DNA of 64,000 nucleotides, taken from contig OX419759.1 of the NCBI GenBank assembly GCA_948567375.1, positions 39,274,593-39,338,592 on the forward strand, written 5' to 3'. Both the position numbers and the translations under genes were made by a program. Shown here piece by piece: positions 32,256 to 44,214 of the stretch; positions within the stretch are counted from its first letter, which is position 1; each line of letters opens with the position of its first letter. This DNA is from Lunularia cruciata (Eukaryota > Streptophyta > Marchantiopsida > Lunulariales > Lunulariaceae). Below the pieces are notes generated by a model. That model ran no database searches and was not told the DNA's origin. It saw only the letters and a program-made list of their open reading frames with translations.

Positions 32256-33518
32256 TTTGAGATATAGATTGTATTTCAGCACGTAGTCCAGATACAGCTC
32301 AGAAGCAGGTAACGCATACGCTCCTCTATGTGGAATACTGCTATAAGTACACGCTTACATATGAGATCTCCCAGCTAGTGCTTACTAAAGTTTAAAACTT
32401 TGTAGACTGCTGTAGAATATAAGTAGGCATTGCTCTTTCATCCTTGTCGGGCTCCAAGAACTGCCTGTTAGAGTTGTCCGTCCTCGCACATAGAACCAGC
32501 ATCCCACCATGCCTAATAGCGGATTATACCATTCTTCAGAACTGTAGAAATGATAATCATGGCATCGCTACGATACTCGCGTTCAAAAGAAGTATGAACT
32601 CTGGAACATGCTGAGGTAAAAAGATCAAGCAAATCAAACAAAATCAAGCACATGCGTATAACCATCCAGTGACATCCAGCCAATATACTGTACCTTCCAA
32701 TATGGACTGCTGACTGGTGCGAAGAGTCAGCAAACGATGAACTCATGACGTTATCCTACAGTGTATGGAGTAGTAGCATACGCATTGGGACGTAAGGCAG
32801 TTCAAGAGCTTCGATATACGAGACATCTTGTCTTTGGCTGCAGTTAGTTGACAGCAGCCAGGCTGGCCTCCCCAAGAATTGCTCGGAGGCCAGTGGGAAT
32901 TACGGCATCGTTGGCTCTGATTGGATTGTCTGCCCTTAGTAACGGGTAAAGAATTATGATATTTACCAAGCAAAAAGTCAGGTAATTAAGACCTTCATTG
33001 GTATAATCCCCTGTTGCACTAGAAGGAAAAGTTACAAAGTTCGGTTTAGTGTTCTCATACCAATTTTCAATGGTACACTAACTTTAAAATACTAACTTCT
33101 AGAATTCAAATTTGATCATACTAGATACTTTTCAATTTCAGTACTTCTACGTGTTCTATGTGGTCGCCTTTTACACACATTTCAGTACTCCTAAATCTGA
33201 AATTGTAAATGCGACTAAGACATAACTGGGTTATAATTTATAGATTACAGTGCAAAATTTCCCATTAATAACAACCTTTGCTTATCCTCCCGTATTTACG
33301 TTCTTTCCTCAATTTTCAAATCTAGTTGATTAAAAATAAATATGCCTCAATATGGGTGGTATCAACAGCCACGAGGAAACCTCAATATCGACGTAATGCG
33401 TTACAATCTTACCATACTGAAGTATAGATTTACACAACTAAGATGCATATAAGAAAATCATACTGCATTTGCCTTATATAAAGTGTCCGACGTCCCATCC
33501 CTTGTCTAATTTAAAAAT
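32256..33518. other. Unassigned low-copy sequence
   Basis: No gene is supported. A roughly 20-bp match to the LINE-B terminus (TATGTGGTCGCCTTTTACA) occurs at about 33157-33176 and may be a minimal insertion. Confidence 0.4.
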
Positions 33519-33602
33519 GAAAGGCAACTGCATAGGAGTGGAGGAACTCTCAAGCCCGTACAAGGATAAAACATAAGAGGTAAAATGGGCTCAGCTTCAA
33601 TA
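33519..33602 (-). mobile_element. LINE-B 3' end, short copy
   Basis: AAAGGCAACTGCATAGGA at the terminus, followed by CTCAAGCCCGTACAAGGATAA, matches other LINE-B 3' ends. It is truncated before the palindrome, which is only partly recognisable (GGGCTCAGCTTC). Confidence 0.6.
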
Positions 33603-34174
33603 CTTTTAAACTTTAAAGGTGAACAAGCTTGAAGACATGAGGCTAAATCTTAACATATTTGAAAATGATATCCCTCAATGTGTGGGATGAGGTAAAACTT
33701 GAGTCAGTACATTCCAATGCTACCCAGATTCAGAGGTGCTACAAGCCTGCCACCATTTGTAAGTCAACAAAAAGGCTACACTATTTGTATATATAGTTCT
33801 ATATACACTAATTTATCACCTCAATACCATCTCTTGTCCAACATCATTTCGTGCTCTTTGCTCAATTGGAGATCGATCCCCTCTTTGATCCCATTTATCC
33901 ATATTTTCTATGTGATTGAGACACCTTTATTGTACAGCTGCTATATGAGAATTCTCACAATTGACGTCAGCCGAGAAGACACAACAAGGGATCTCTTGGG
34001 GCCCTCCATACCATACCATGGCATACTACACTACTTAACAACAGTGGCAACAACTTTTTGGTCTTATTTTTTCCCATCCATCTTGGACGACTCTCATATT
34101 ATGGACCTTTTGGAGGATGTAGTTAGAGCATCATCTTCTTTCACACTCAACTTAGAGGCCTTGTGTTTATGAGT
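33603..34174. other. Unassigned
   Basis: A 157-codon frame at 33699-34172 has no recognisable domain and a composition typical of chance frames in AT-rich DNA. It leads directly into repeat X and may belong to the same unknown element. Confidence 0.35.
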
Positions 34175-34330
34175 CTAGACTTGTAAATGCAAGGTCTAGA
34201 GCACACGCAAAGCCTTCACTCCCTCTGACTTCCTACCATGATTCTAGTTACTCATAAGTGATTTGAAAGTTTTGGGTTCTCCTGTGGGATAGGAGGATTT
34301 TTATAATTTCTACATATTAGACACCTTATG
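34175..34330. repeat. Dispersed repeat X, copy 2
   Basis: Collinear with 19735-19890 in the same orientation (GCAAGGTCTAGAGC, CTTCACTCCC, GATAGGAGGATTTTT, AGACACCTTA). The parent element is unknown. Confidence 0.6.
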
Positions 34331-34769
34331 TAATACCATTAGCTAGACAATATTATCTAGAGATGGAAATTTGTTTACTAATATCTTTAGGGATGTAACA
34401 CACGATGGTCTAAGTAGATCAAATTGAGTGTCACCAAAAAGTAATTCCACTAATAGAGCAAAGGCCAAAAATACCTTGAAAACTTCATAGCCACTTTTGA
34501 AGGCCTAAATGAAAGAATTAGGATCATCAGAAAACAAAAATATCCTTTTCCCTTTGGGAAAAAAAGTATTGACTTCTCACTGCCTTGTTTGTCTTGTTTA
34601 GATCTTTCCAACAATATCTCATCTATGTTGTTTTGAGTATCCTATAGGAAGATTCTCCAAAGATTTCCTTTGGTCAAACTTGTTTGACCAACAAGAATTG
34701 ACATGTCATCAATCCATGTAGCTAATCTAAGGGTGTAGCTTCCTTTGAGGGGATCCTCTTTGCTATATG
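34331..34769. other. Unassigned, possibly retroelement-derived
   Basis: The minus-strand frame near 34650-34760 reads KEDPLKGSYTLRLATWIDDMSILVGQTS, which has the look of protein but which I cannot place. It ends abruptly at the LINE-A 3' tail at 34770. Confidence 0.35.
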
Positions 34770-35603
34770 ACGCAATGAAATATAAAGCTTGGAAGACCCA
34801 AAGAGTCAAAAGGTTGAAAACACAATACAAATGACTAATATTAATATGATGTTTAATTCTAATTTGTTGGTATCAAGAGCACTCAACAAAGACATGGTGT
34901 TTATCAACAACAATGAACAATGAAGTATTAAGTCTGGATGACCCAAAGAGTCAAAAGGTTGGAAAAACAATACAAAACACATGAGATGATCTATATCCTC
35001 AACTATGCTCATAGTACACAATATGCAAAGCCATATGGAGTGCTATATTTTTTGCCAACGTCCTTATTCTACTTTTAGTCTATGAGAGCTAGTTCTATAC
35101 CAAGCAATAATATGTCTAAGTGAAGTAGAAATCCTAGCCAAGAGATAATCTTGCTCGTAATGCACCAACATAGGATTTACAACTTGTTAATAATACACCA
35201 TCTTGGTATCAAGTTCATTCCATTAGTGACATAAGAATTGCTCCTTGATCACCTCTCTTAATGCAATAGGCTCTAATCTCCAATGTTTGTCAAAATGTTC
35301 CACCTTGTTGCCCATGCAATCAAATCTGCATACCAACCAATAGATACAGTTGCACAAAGAGCTTGGAAGGGAAGTCTCTCATGCTCCATGGACCTCATCT
35401 TAATGACATATGTGAGAGCTAAGAACAAAGATTTAACCTCAAGAGGCAAAAACCTTATTTCAACAAGCAACAAAACATAGGGAGTTTGGGTACTCACACC
35501 CAATTGATCACACAAAAGCACTTTATGAACTTTCTCAACCTTTTACCACCATGTCTTCTTAGTACATGGTCCCCAAATCTGAGCACCATAAGGAATCACC
35601 AAC
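34770..35603 (-). mobile_element. LINE-A 3' half (host copy), split by two insertions
   Basis: The 3' tail is at 34770 (CAATGAAATATAAAGC). The 3' UTR is interrupted at 34911-34990 by another LINE-A 3' stub, then the C-terminal ORF2 domain follows (35273-35521: LCDQLGVSTQTPYVLLL, FLPLEVKSLFLALTY). At GAATCACCAACT (about 35603) it is cut by a plus-strand LINE-A and resumes at AAGAGATCTAAAAAGAACC (38456), which is exactly the next part of the ORF2 sequence. The continuation runs to 38665. Confidence 0.75.
34911..34990 (-). mobile_element. LINE-A 3' stub nested in another LINE-A 3' UTR
   Basis: AATGAACAATGAAGTATTAAG, then GACCCAAAGAGTCAAAAGG and AATACAAAACACATGAGATG, is a second 3' end lying inside the host copy, which breaks at CATGGTGTTTATCAACAAC and resumes at CTATATCCTCAACTATGC. 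About 80 bp were inserted. Confidence 0.75.
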
Positions 35604-38455
35604 TAACATCAGATTGCTACTTATATCCAATTTGGCTTTGAAAAATCAGTCTCTTTGATAGGCCAAGATTCAATTGGACAATACTAATGGTTCAATTGGA
35701 TTATACCAATGGTTGGTCCCGCTCTTCCCTAGATTTAATGACCAACTCCATGAGTGAGCAGTTTTTGAGCTTTAGTACCAATCGTAGCTTAAGATCTTGA
35801 ATGGCCTTTCTCAATTTCTTGAAACTTGCAAAAGCACATGCTTTGCTTTTGGTGGATCTAGCACTATACTAGCACACTCACCTAGTGATATACATTATGT
35901 TTCTGATTAGGATTTTTTAAATCCTAAACCTGAATCTGATCATGCACTTCTATCTTTTGCCATCCTTCATCCTTGCCTCAATAGAACCACATTACCTATT
36001 GAGCATACCTCTAGAGGGAAAATTTGTCTAGATTTTCACAAGAGAGATTAAAACCAACAAGTCATCCAAGAGAAGTTGAGCACTATGGAGTGGAGTTCTG
36101 ATTTTCAACAACGAAGTGATCAAGTGGCTAAACTTCTTCAACCTACATCAACTACTTTATTTCCAAGAGTATCTCATAGGAAGAGACTTGGTCTCACTTG
36201 CAATAGGTGGTATGATGATGATTGTAAAATGGCAAGGATCAAAGCTATGGATCGGTCACTTGATCAGACTGCACAAAATTTGGCTTTTGTCTCTTATAGA
36301 AAGTTGGTGAAGTGCAAGAAGCAAGCATTTTTGAGACTTAAGAAGGCTCAATTGAGCATTGAAACAAGGATCAATTGCAAGGCCTTCTGGAAGTTGGTTG
36401 TTTTTAGATGTGCATCTCCATTGTTAGACTTGATAGAGCTTTGTAACTATGTCAAGGATTTGTACTTCTTCCCTGATGCTCCATGCATAACACCTACCTT
36501 TGGATCTCCTTGCACCATCTTTGAAGCTGATATCAAGTACCAACTCAAGAAGTTGGCCAAATGGGAAGGCTGAAGCCTTTGATAGACTTTGTGTTGAACT
36601 CTTGAAATGGGGCAGCAATCATTTGATTCCAATACTCACTTCTCTCTTAAATGGAGCAATCAAGTGTGGTTTTTTGAAAAATGGTGCTTGAAGAAGGTAG
36701 TTCCCATTCACAAGTCTTGCTAGAGGGATGTTGTCACCAATTATCATACCATACTAGTTGGTAGTATCTTTGCCAAGTTATATGGTCAAATTTTGGAATC
36801 AAGGTTGGGTTCTTGGGCTGAAAAGTACAAAATTTGTGCCAAATGCCAAGCTAGTTTTAGATCAAGCTTCAATACTTTGGATCAATTATTTATTACTTTA
36901 TGCTTTGTGGTAGAACTCCAAAGGTGTTGTTGGAAGAGCTCTCTATGTTGCATTTATTGATTTCAAGAAGTCCTTTGATAAGGTGCTTAAGAAATCTTTA
37001 AGTGAGAGACTCATTGAAGTTGGTGTTTCACCGGGTTTGATTGGTGCTATCTCTCTACTCTATGAGAAGGTGGTTGTGAGACTCTTATCTTTGAGTACTT
37101 AAAATTTCTAAATCACAATAGGAGTGATCCAAGGTTGCTCTCTATCTCCACCTTTGTTTGGAATCTTTATCAATGACCAAAAGAGTATTCATAGAAGCTA
37201 TAGGTATACAGGTTGGCTCTTTGATGACTCATGCACTCTTATATGCAGATGATGTATTGCTCCTCTCCACCAATCCAAAGAGTTTGCAAAAGCTGTTGGA
37301 TTCTCCTCTTTTGTTTTGCAACCAAACACAGATGGAGGTGAACCTTGACAAGTCCAAGGTAATTATGGTGGTTTTAAAGAGGTGACTCCTTTTTTTTATG
37401 GAAAGTATTTGGAGCAAGTTTCTTCTTCCAAGTACATGGGAATTGATTTTTCTAGTGATTAAAGCTAGTCTACCTATGCAAATGCACGGTTTAGAGCTTT
37501 GTATTCACTCATGAATTGCTCACGACTTGCTCATCTTACCACATGGGAGTTGAAGAAGGTTCTTTTCAGATCTCTTGTACAATTATGGTTCTCTTTGGTA
37601 CTCAGATTTGGGTTCTAGGTATTAAAAAGACATGGTGGCAAAAGGTCAAGAAAATTTATAAGGTGTTTTTGTGTGATGAATTGGGTGTGAGGACTCAAAC
37701 TTTTATTGCTTGTTAAAATAGGTTTTTGCCTCTTGAGGCTGAATCTTTGTTCTTAGCTCTCACATATGCGACTAAGGTGAGGTCCATGGAGTATGAGAGA
37801 GTTCCCTACCAAGATTTTTGTGCCACTCTATCTATTGGTTGGTATGCAAATCTAAGTGCATAGGCTACAAGGTGGAATATTTTTTAGCAACATTGGCAAT
37901 TGGAGCCTATTGCACTATGAGAGGTGATCAAGGAGCAGTTCTTACATCACCTATAGCAAGAACCCAATACCAAGATTGTATTCTATCAACAATTTTTAAT
38001 CCTATGTTGGTATATTGCAAGCAAGATTATCTATTAGCTAGGATCTTTATTTCTCTTAGACATGTTGTTGCTTAGTTAGAACTAGTTCTCATAGACTAGA
38101 AGTAGAATAAAGATGTTGGCATCAAATAGAGCACTCCGTGCAACTTTGCACATTGTGTTCTATTGGCAAAGTTGAGGATGAACACCATGTCTTTGTTGAG
38201 TAACCTAGTAACTAGTAGATCAGAGATAGACATCAAATTAGTTGTAGTGATTAATTAGCTCTCCTACAAACTGAGGTTTTAGTGTTAGGGAAGTATATGA
38301 TTGAGATTAGTCTTCATCAAATCAGTTCATTTTAGATATTTCAGATGCACAAGGCTCTTGCCTAGGCTCACATTTCATGTGATTTGTATTGTGTTTTTAG
38401 TCTTTTGACTATTTGGTTTATTTGGGGTTATATTGTATATTGTTCATTATACAAG
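35604..38455 (+). mobile_element. LINE-A copy, plus strand, with intact YADD box
   Basis: It begins inside the endonuclease (YIQFGFEKSVSLIGQDSIGQY), has an internal deletion near 35690, and continues with the endonuclease end (SDHALLS), linker (HRKRLGLTCNRWYDD at about 36175), RT with FIDFKKSFDKVLKKSL (about 36955) and catalytic YADD at 37242-37253, the C-terminal domain (37516-37860), 3' UTR and a tail ending about 38455 (TATTGTTCATTATAC). Stops and frameshifts are frequent. It sits inside the minus-strand LINE-A at 34770-35603/38456-38665. Confidence 0.8.
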
Positions 38456-38665
38456 AGATCTAAAAAGAACCTTCTTCAACTCCCATATGGTAAGATGAGC
38501 AAGTCTAAAGCAAATCATGAGTGAACAAAAAGCTCTTAACCATACATTGATTCTATTCTTCACATAAGTAGACCAACTCTAATCATGAGAATCAATTCCA
38601 AAGTACTTGTAGAAGAAAGCACTTTCTATTAAAGAAGAAAGGAGTCACGCCTTTAGAACCCACCA
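38456..38665 (-). mobile_element. Continuation of the split LINE-A host copy
   Basis: Minus-strand ORF2 sequence continuing directly from 35603 (FRSLVQ then the TTWELKK-like and FRALYSLMN-like regions). It ends at CCACCACAATG, where the 3' end of another LINE-A begins. Confidence 0.7.
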
Positions 38666-38980
38666 CAATGAAACAATGAAATATAAAGCCCAAAAGATCC
38701 AAAGAGTCAAAAGGTTGAAAACACAATACAAAACACATGAAATGTGAGCCTAAGCAAGAGCCTAGGGCATCTGTCCAATCTGTAATAAACTGGTATGATG
38801 TGAACTAACCTCGGTCATGTACTTCCCTAATGCTAAAACCTCAATCTATAAGAGTGCTGAGAAATTACTACAATTAATTTGATGTCTTACTCTGATCTAT
38901 TGGTAACAAGGGCACTCAACAAACACATGGTGCTCATCCTCAACTTTGCTCAGAGTGCACAAGATGCAAAGTCACATGGA
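38666..38980 (-). mobile_element. LINE-A 3' end (host of the large nested block)
   Basis: The 3' tail AAACAATGAAATATAAAGCCC starts at 38666, followed by the 3' UTR with hairpin arms (GAGCCTAAGCAAGAGCCTAGG) and the C-terminal motif region up to GCAAAGTCACATGGA. The sequence then breaks at ATTGAATG (38981-38988) and appears to resume at 51053 after an identical ATTGAATG. About 12 kb of nested insertions lie between. Confidence 0.65.
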
Positions 38981-38988
38981 ATTGAATG

Positions 38989-40480
38989 ATTGTAATGATG
39001 TTCATGCAGTCAATGACTTTCAGCAAGGATGTAATGGACGTTGCTCTTTCTCAGGAACAGAAGCTAAAGACCGTATTTCAAGAGATTCAGATTATGAAAC
39101 AATGAAACAATCTTGGGTTTGGGTGAGCAACAAAGATTGGAGAGAGATTTCAAAATTTTGAGAGAGCAGATTTCCAAAACATTTGGTCTGTCATATCTCA
39201 GCACCTACATGTCCAACCCTTGTGATTTTCCTCTTGTTAGAAGTGCCTTGCCAAGAGCTTTCCTTGACCACCAAGATTGCACCATTTTGAGCTCTATGCC
39301 AAAAGTTATGAGTGATTTAATTTTTTGACACAAGTTCCACATCTGAGAGTTTGTTTCTTCATCATTAGGAGTCCAAATGGAATGATTTTTCTAGCACTAG
39401 CTTCACCCTTAATAGCTATTTTGATCGATATAAAGTACACTTGAAAACCACATCTCTTAGAAAGTTACAAGGATTTGAATTTTGTCATCTTTGGCAGATT
39501 TTAGGAGTACTATCTCATTGTTAACATCAACCAAGGGATAGTTGATGCTATCGAGAAGGTTGCTTCTTTGGGAGCACAAGCCAACAACATTGGTACACAA
39601 AGCAAAGGGCTCCAATAGATTGTGGACACATTAGAAGTGAAGATGAAGTCTTATGTTGAAGCTACTAAGGTGGCTAAAATCTCTTACTTGCAAGAGCATG
39701 AAACAATGAAAAATGAAATATAAAGCCCAGAAGACCCAAAGAGTCAAAAGGCTAGAAACACAAGGAGGTTAAGAAGGAGAACCAACTGGTCAGAATGAAG
39801 AACTTGAGGATTTTAGGTTTGCCAGAGATTGAGAAGGAAGACACCAAGGCCATAGTGTGTGAGTTTATTATTGATTCTTTGAGAATCCATGATCCTCAAA
39901 TTGTGCAAGCATATAGATTGGGACAGCAAGGTGCACAACCAAAAAGCATTTTGGTTAGGTTTGGCTCAAAAAATCAAAGGAATTCAGTGATGGCAAACAA
40001 TGCTATAATAAAGGGACGGAGCATCTGGTTAGACCATGATCTCATATCTCTCCAATGGTGAGCAAAGAAGGCTGAATTAGCAAAAGTGAAGGAGGCTTAA
40101 AAAGTAGGTTTTTTGTTGCATTCTTGAGAGATAATAGAGCTATGATTACTCAAAAGAAATTGTCAACTAATGCATAGCAATTCCAAACCCTTAGAATGAT
40201 ATTTTGAAATGTTCATGGGTTCACACATACCAAGTACTCTAGCGCTAATCCTTTGTGGAATGATGTTGATCTGATCAATCTTATGGAGACATGGGAACAT
40301 GAAGGAAACACCATTCAAGACATTGAAAGTTTCACTCTTGTTGATTCAACCTTGAACAAGCAGAGGCAACATAGAGGAAGGGGCTTGGAGGTATTGCTAC
40401 TTATGTCAAATTTGGCTTTGAGAAATCAGTCTCTTTGATAGGCCAAGATTCAAGTGGACAATACAATGGTTGAAGATTGG
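38989..40480 (+). mobile_element. LINE-A, plus strand, 5' half (second nesting level)
   Basis: It starts with about 120 bp not seen elsewhere, then the 5'-end mark and about two leader units (39125-39510), ORF1 (39530-40080, with MKNLRILGLPEIEKEDTKAIV and VQAYRLGQQGAQPKSILVRF), and the endonuclease start (LMETWEHEGNTIQDIE). A 65-bp LINE-A 3' stub interrupts ORF1 at 39701-39765. It breaks at AGTTG (40481-40485) and resumes at 49755-51044. Confidence 0.75.
39701..39765 (-). mobile_element. 65-bp LINE-A 3' stub inside ORF1
   Basis: The host ORF1 reads CAAGAGCATG before and AGGTTAAGAAGG after, exactly adjacent in other copies (GAGCATGAGGTTGAGAAGG). The insert is the last 65 bp of a LINE-A 3' end with its tail. 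There is no obvious target-site duplication. Confidence 0.85.
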
Positions 40481-40485
40481 AGTTG

Positions 40486-42653
40486 AACAATGAACAATGA
40501 ACAATGAATAATGAAATATAAAGCCCGAAAGACCCAAAGAGTCAAAAGGCTGAAAATCCAATACAAAATACATAAAATGTGAGCCTAAGCAAGAGCCTAG
40601 GGCATTTGACCAATGTGTAACAAACTGGTCCGATGTTAACTAACCTCGGTCATACATTTCCCTAATGCTAAAGCCTAAATTTGTAAGAGTGCTAAGAAAT
40701 CACTACAACTAATTTGATGTTTGCTTCTAATCTGATGGTAACAAGGGCAGTCAACAAAAACATGATACTCATCCTCAACTTTTCTCATAGTATACAATTT
40801 GCAAATTTTCATGAAGTGCTCTATCTACTACCAACGTCCTTGTGCTACTTCTAGTCTATGAGAACTAGTTCTATACTGAGCAATAACATGTCTAAGTGAA
40901 GTAAAAATCCTAGCCAAGAGATAATCTTGCTCACAATAAATCAACATAAGATTTACAAATTTTTTATAGAACACCATCTTGGTACTAGGTTCCTGCCATA
41001 AATGAAGTAAGAATTGCTCCTTGATCACTTCTTGTAATGCAATAGGCTCCAATCTCCAATGTCGCTCAAAAACATTCCACCTTGTGGTCCATGCAATCAG
41101 GTTTGTATACCCACCAACAGATAGAGTGGCACAAAATGCTTGGTAGGGAAGTCTCTCATGCTCCATGGACCCCACCTTAGTGGCATATGTGAGAGCTAAG
41201 AACAAAGCTTCAGCCTCAAGAGGCAAAAATCCTATTTCAGCAAGCAACAATACATAGGGAGTTTGAGTCCTCCCCCTAGGTTCATCACATAAAAAAATAT
41301 CTGAATTTTCTCCACCTTCTACTACCATGTCTTCTTAGTACTTAGATCCCAAATCTGAGCACCATAAAGAACCACCAACTGCACAAGAGATCTGAACAAC
41401 ACCTTCTTCAACTCCCATGTGGTAAGATGAGCAAGTCTAAATTGATTCATGAGTGAATATAAAGCTCTAAACCCTACATTGATTCTCGTCTTCACACAAG
41501 TAGACCAACTATAGTCATGAGAAAACTCAAGGCACAATTACTTATAAGCAAAAACCTGCTCCAATTGCTGTCCATCAAAAAACAAAGGTGTGATACCTTT
41601 AGAACCCACCACAATCACCTTGGACTTGTCAAGGTTCACTTCTATCTTTGTGTGATTGCAAAAGCAAAGAAGAAAGTCCAATAGCTTATATAAACTCTGT
41701 GGATTGGTGGAGGGGAGCACAACATCATTTGGATAAAGGAGTGCATGTATCATCAAATAGCCAACCTGTACACTTATAGCTCCAACTTCCATGAGTAGTC
41801 TCTCTAGATCGTCAATGAAAATTCCAAACAGAGTTTGAGATAAAGAGCAGCCTTGAATCACACCCATTGTGCTAAGGACATCTTGAAAGCTCAAAGATGA
41901 AAGTCTCATAGCCACTTTCTCATAGAATCTAGAGATAACACCAATCAAATCCGGTGAAACAACAACTTCAATGAGTCTCACTTAGAGATTTCCTAAGCAC
42001 CTTATCAAAGGCCTTCTTGAAATCAATAAATACAACATAGAGAGCTCTCCCAACACCCTTAGATTTCCACCACAAAACATAGAGTACCAATAGGTGGTCC
42101 AAGGTACAAGCTTGATCTAAAACCAGCTTGACACTTAGCTCAAATTCTGTACTTTTCAACCCAAGTACTCAACCTAGACTCCAAAATTCAAGCATACAAC
42201 TTGGAAAAGATACTACCATCTAGTATGGTATGGTAATTGGTGACAGTATCTCTCTAACAAGACTTGTGAATAGGAACTACCTTCTTCAAGCACCATCTAT
42301 CAAGAAAACCAACTTGATTGCCTCATTCAAGAGAGAAGTGAGTATTGGAATTAGATGGCTACCACCCCACTTCAGAAGTTCAACACATAGTCCATCAAGA
42401 TCTTTAGCCTTACCATTGGCCAAATTCTTGAGTTGGTGCTTGACAATAGCTTCAGAGATGGTGAGAGCAGATCCAAAGCTAGGTGCAATGCTTGGAGCAT
42501 TAGGCAAAAGATACAAATCCTTCACATAGTTACAAAGCTCCTTCAAGTCCAACGATGGAGATAGAGATCTGATTGTTACCTTCTTCCAAAAAGCCTTGGG
42601 ATTGCTTCTCAACTCAATGCTCAACTCAACCTTTTTGAGTCTTGAGAATATCT
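40486..42653 (-). mobile_element. Full-length LINE-A, 3' part (third nesting level)
   Basis: The tail AACAATGAACAATGAACAATG at 40486 is the clearest multimeric tail in the window. It is followed by the 3' UTR with hairpin, C-terminal motif, ORF2 C-terminal domain (40828-41537) and RT (41538-42159) where the catalytic box is changed to YPND. The RT N-terminal part and linker start lie at 42286-42629. The element is interrupted at 42654 by the Ty3 element and continues at 46057. Confidence 0.85.
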
Positions 42654-43344
42654 TGTAATGCCCATTTGTGCATATGTATGATATTGTGATATTTAGCTTG
42701 GTATTACAAGCACTTGAGAGATATTATTTATAGAAGGATAAAGGATTGTTCTACATTAGTCATGATTTGCTAAAGTTAGTCATAGCTAAGATAGATGGAC
42801 CTTACTTTGGAGGAAGTGGAAAAGATGAGCACTACTATTTTGAATTCTAGTGTGTTGACTTGATATTATTCCTAGGTGTTTGGTTTTGAGGAAAGAGTTG
42901 AGAACTCTTGGGCCCACAAGCCTTTTTGTTTTGGATTCTTCTATAATCCAAGGATAACCCATGTAAAGGAATCCTTGACTTAGTGGTTGGGTCAAGATAA
43001 GATCACATGCTTAGTGGAATATGCCCATGTGGATGGATATTCCTTTATACTTTTTGACTTCACTTGACTTTTAGCCTAGTAACTTGAGTTACTCCATTAA
43101 TTAGTAAATTTGGTGCATAACTATTTCACAAGTATATAAACAAGGAGTGAGGAGTTACTTATCATCCTTTCATTTGCAAATAACTCTCTTTCATTGAGTT
43201 CTCTAGTGAGAAATGTATTGAGTCTTGGAGTGTTAGCCTTGGAGGAGTATGATGGAGTTGGGGTTCCTTGCTTTCTTAGTCCATGGTGAGCTACCATAAT
43301 AGCCATCAGAGGTTCATTTTGAGTGAGAGACAGATTTGCTAACA
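42654..43344 (+). repeat. 5' LTR
   Basis: Starts TGTAATGCCC and ends GCTAACA. A TATA box (AGTATATAAAC) lies at about 43131-43141. The sequence directly after, TTTTTGGTCCTATTG, is where the primer-binding site should be; it begins TGGT like initiator-Met tRNA sites but does not continue as one. Confidence 0.85.
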
Positions 43345-43575
43345 TTTTTGGTCCTATTGTTGGGACCTCTCTAGAAGGCAAGATAATGTTCCACGTACAA
43401 TTCTATATTAGATAGAAGGAGGTTATGAGAGCTCACTTGGAGAGAACTTTGAGGGAGGAGAGGGCTGAACTTATGTTAGAGACTTTGGACCTATTTTTAT
43501 ACCCTTTAGTTCATTATGATGTCTTTGAGGTGATTTTTTACATCTTGTACACTTGAGAGGATTTGGAGAGATTGT

Positions 43576-44196
43576 GTGAGGTGGATTGCAGATTTGGAGA
43601 TTAAGGTGATTTTGGGCAAAATCTCAAGTTTGGGATCTAGACTTGAAATTTCTACATATGATAGCTTGGGTTATCCTTCAATTATTACACTCAAAATTAT
43701 TGTGAGCACTGTTATGCGCATTGGGCTAGAATTTTTGAAAGTTGATAGGGTTATCTTTGGTCTCAAGAAGCTTAGACACTACTTGATTGGAGGAAAAGCC
43801 ACCATTTTCAAGGATCACAAGACTTTGAAGTACATCTTCAACAAGCCTAATGTTGAAGGGAGACTAGCAAGGTGGATGATGCTCTTGTCTGAGTATGACT
43901 ACACCATTGAAGATAAGCCAAGAAAGAAACATGCAAATGATGATTTGTTATCTAGAGCCTATGAGCATGATGGAGATGAATCAATGGATGATTCCTTCCC
44001 GGATGAGGAGCTCATGAAAATCTCAGTCACTCAAGAGGTTCCAATGGAGTACAAGGAGATTGTGTATTTTGTGACAAAAGGTAACTATCCAAAAGGAATG
44101 CATGCTAAGGAGAGAAAGGCCCTTGCAGCAAGATCTAGACCTTACCCAATGGTGGAGGATATTTCTTTTCACCAAGGAGCAGATGGTCTACTTTGA
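43576..44196 (+). pseudogene. RNase H relic of the Ty3 element
   Basis: The coherent part starts about 43730: IFGLKKLRHYLIGGKATIF, then KDHKTLKYIFNKPNVEGRLA, then RWMMLLSEYDYTIEDKPRKK and LLSRAYEH. This is the C-terminal part of Ty3-type RT/RNase H, whose usual form is HYLLG..F...TDHKSL..L and ADALSR. TDHK is changed to KDHK, removing an acidic catalytic residue, and ADALSR to DDLLSR. The first 50 codons match nothing clear. The enzyme would remove the RNA template during cDNA synthesis. Confidence 0.7.
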
Positions 44197-44214
44197 AGAG
44201 CAGTGGGTAAGGAA

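Noticed and set aside
33699..34172. 157-codon frame
   Set aside because: No motif, residue mix typical of chance, and it runs into repeat X.
42654..42658. Target-site duplication for the Ty3 element
   Set aside because: Flanks ATCT/TATCT and GTGCA do not match, and the element ends are themselves mutated, so no duplication is claimed.
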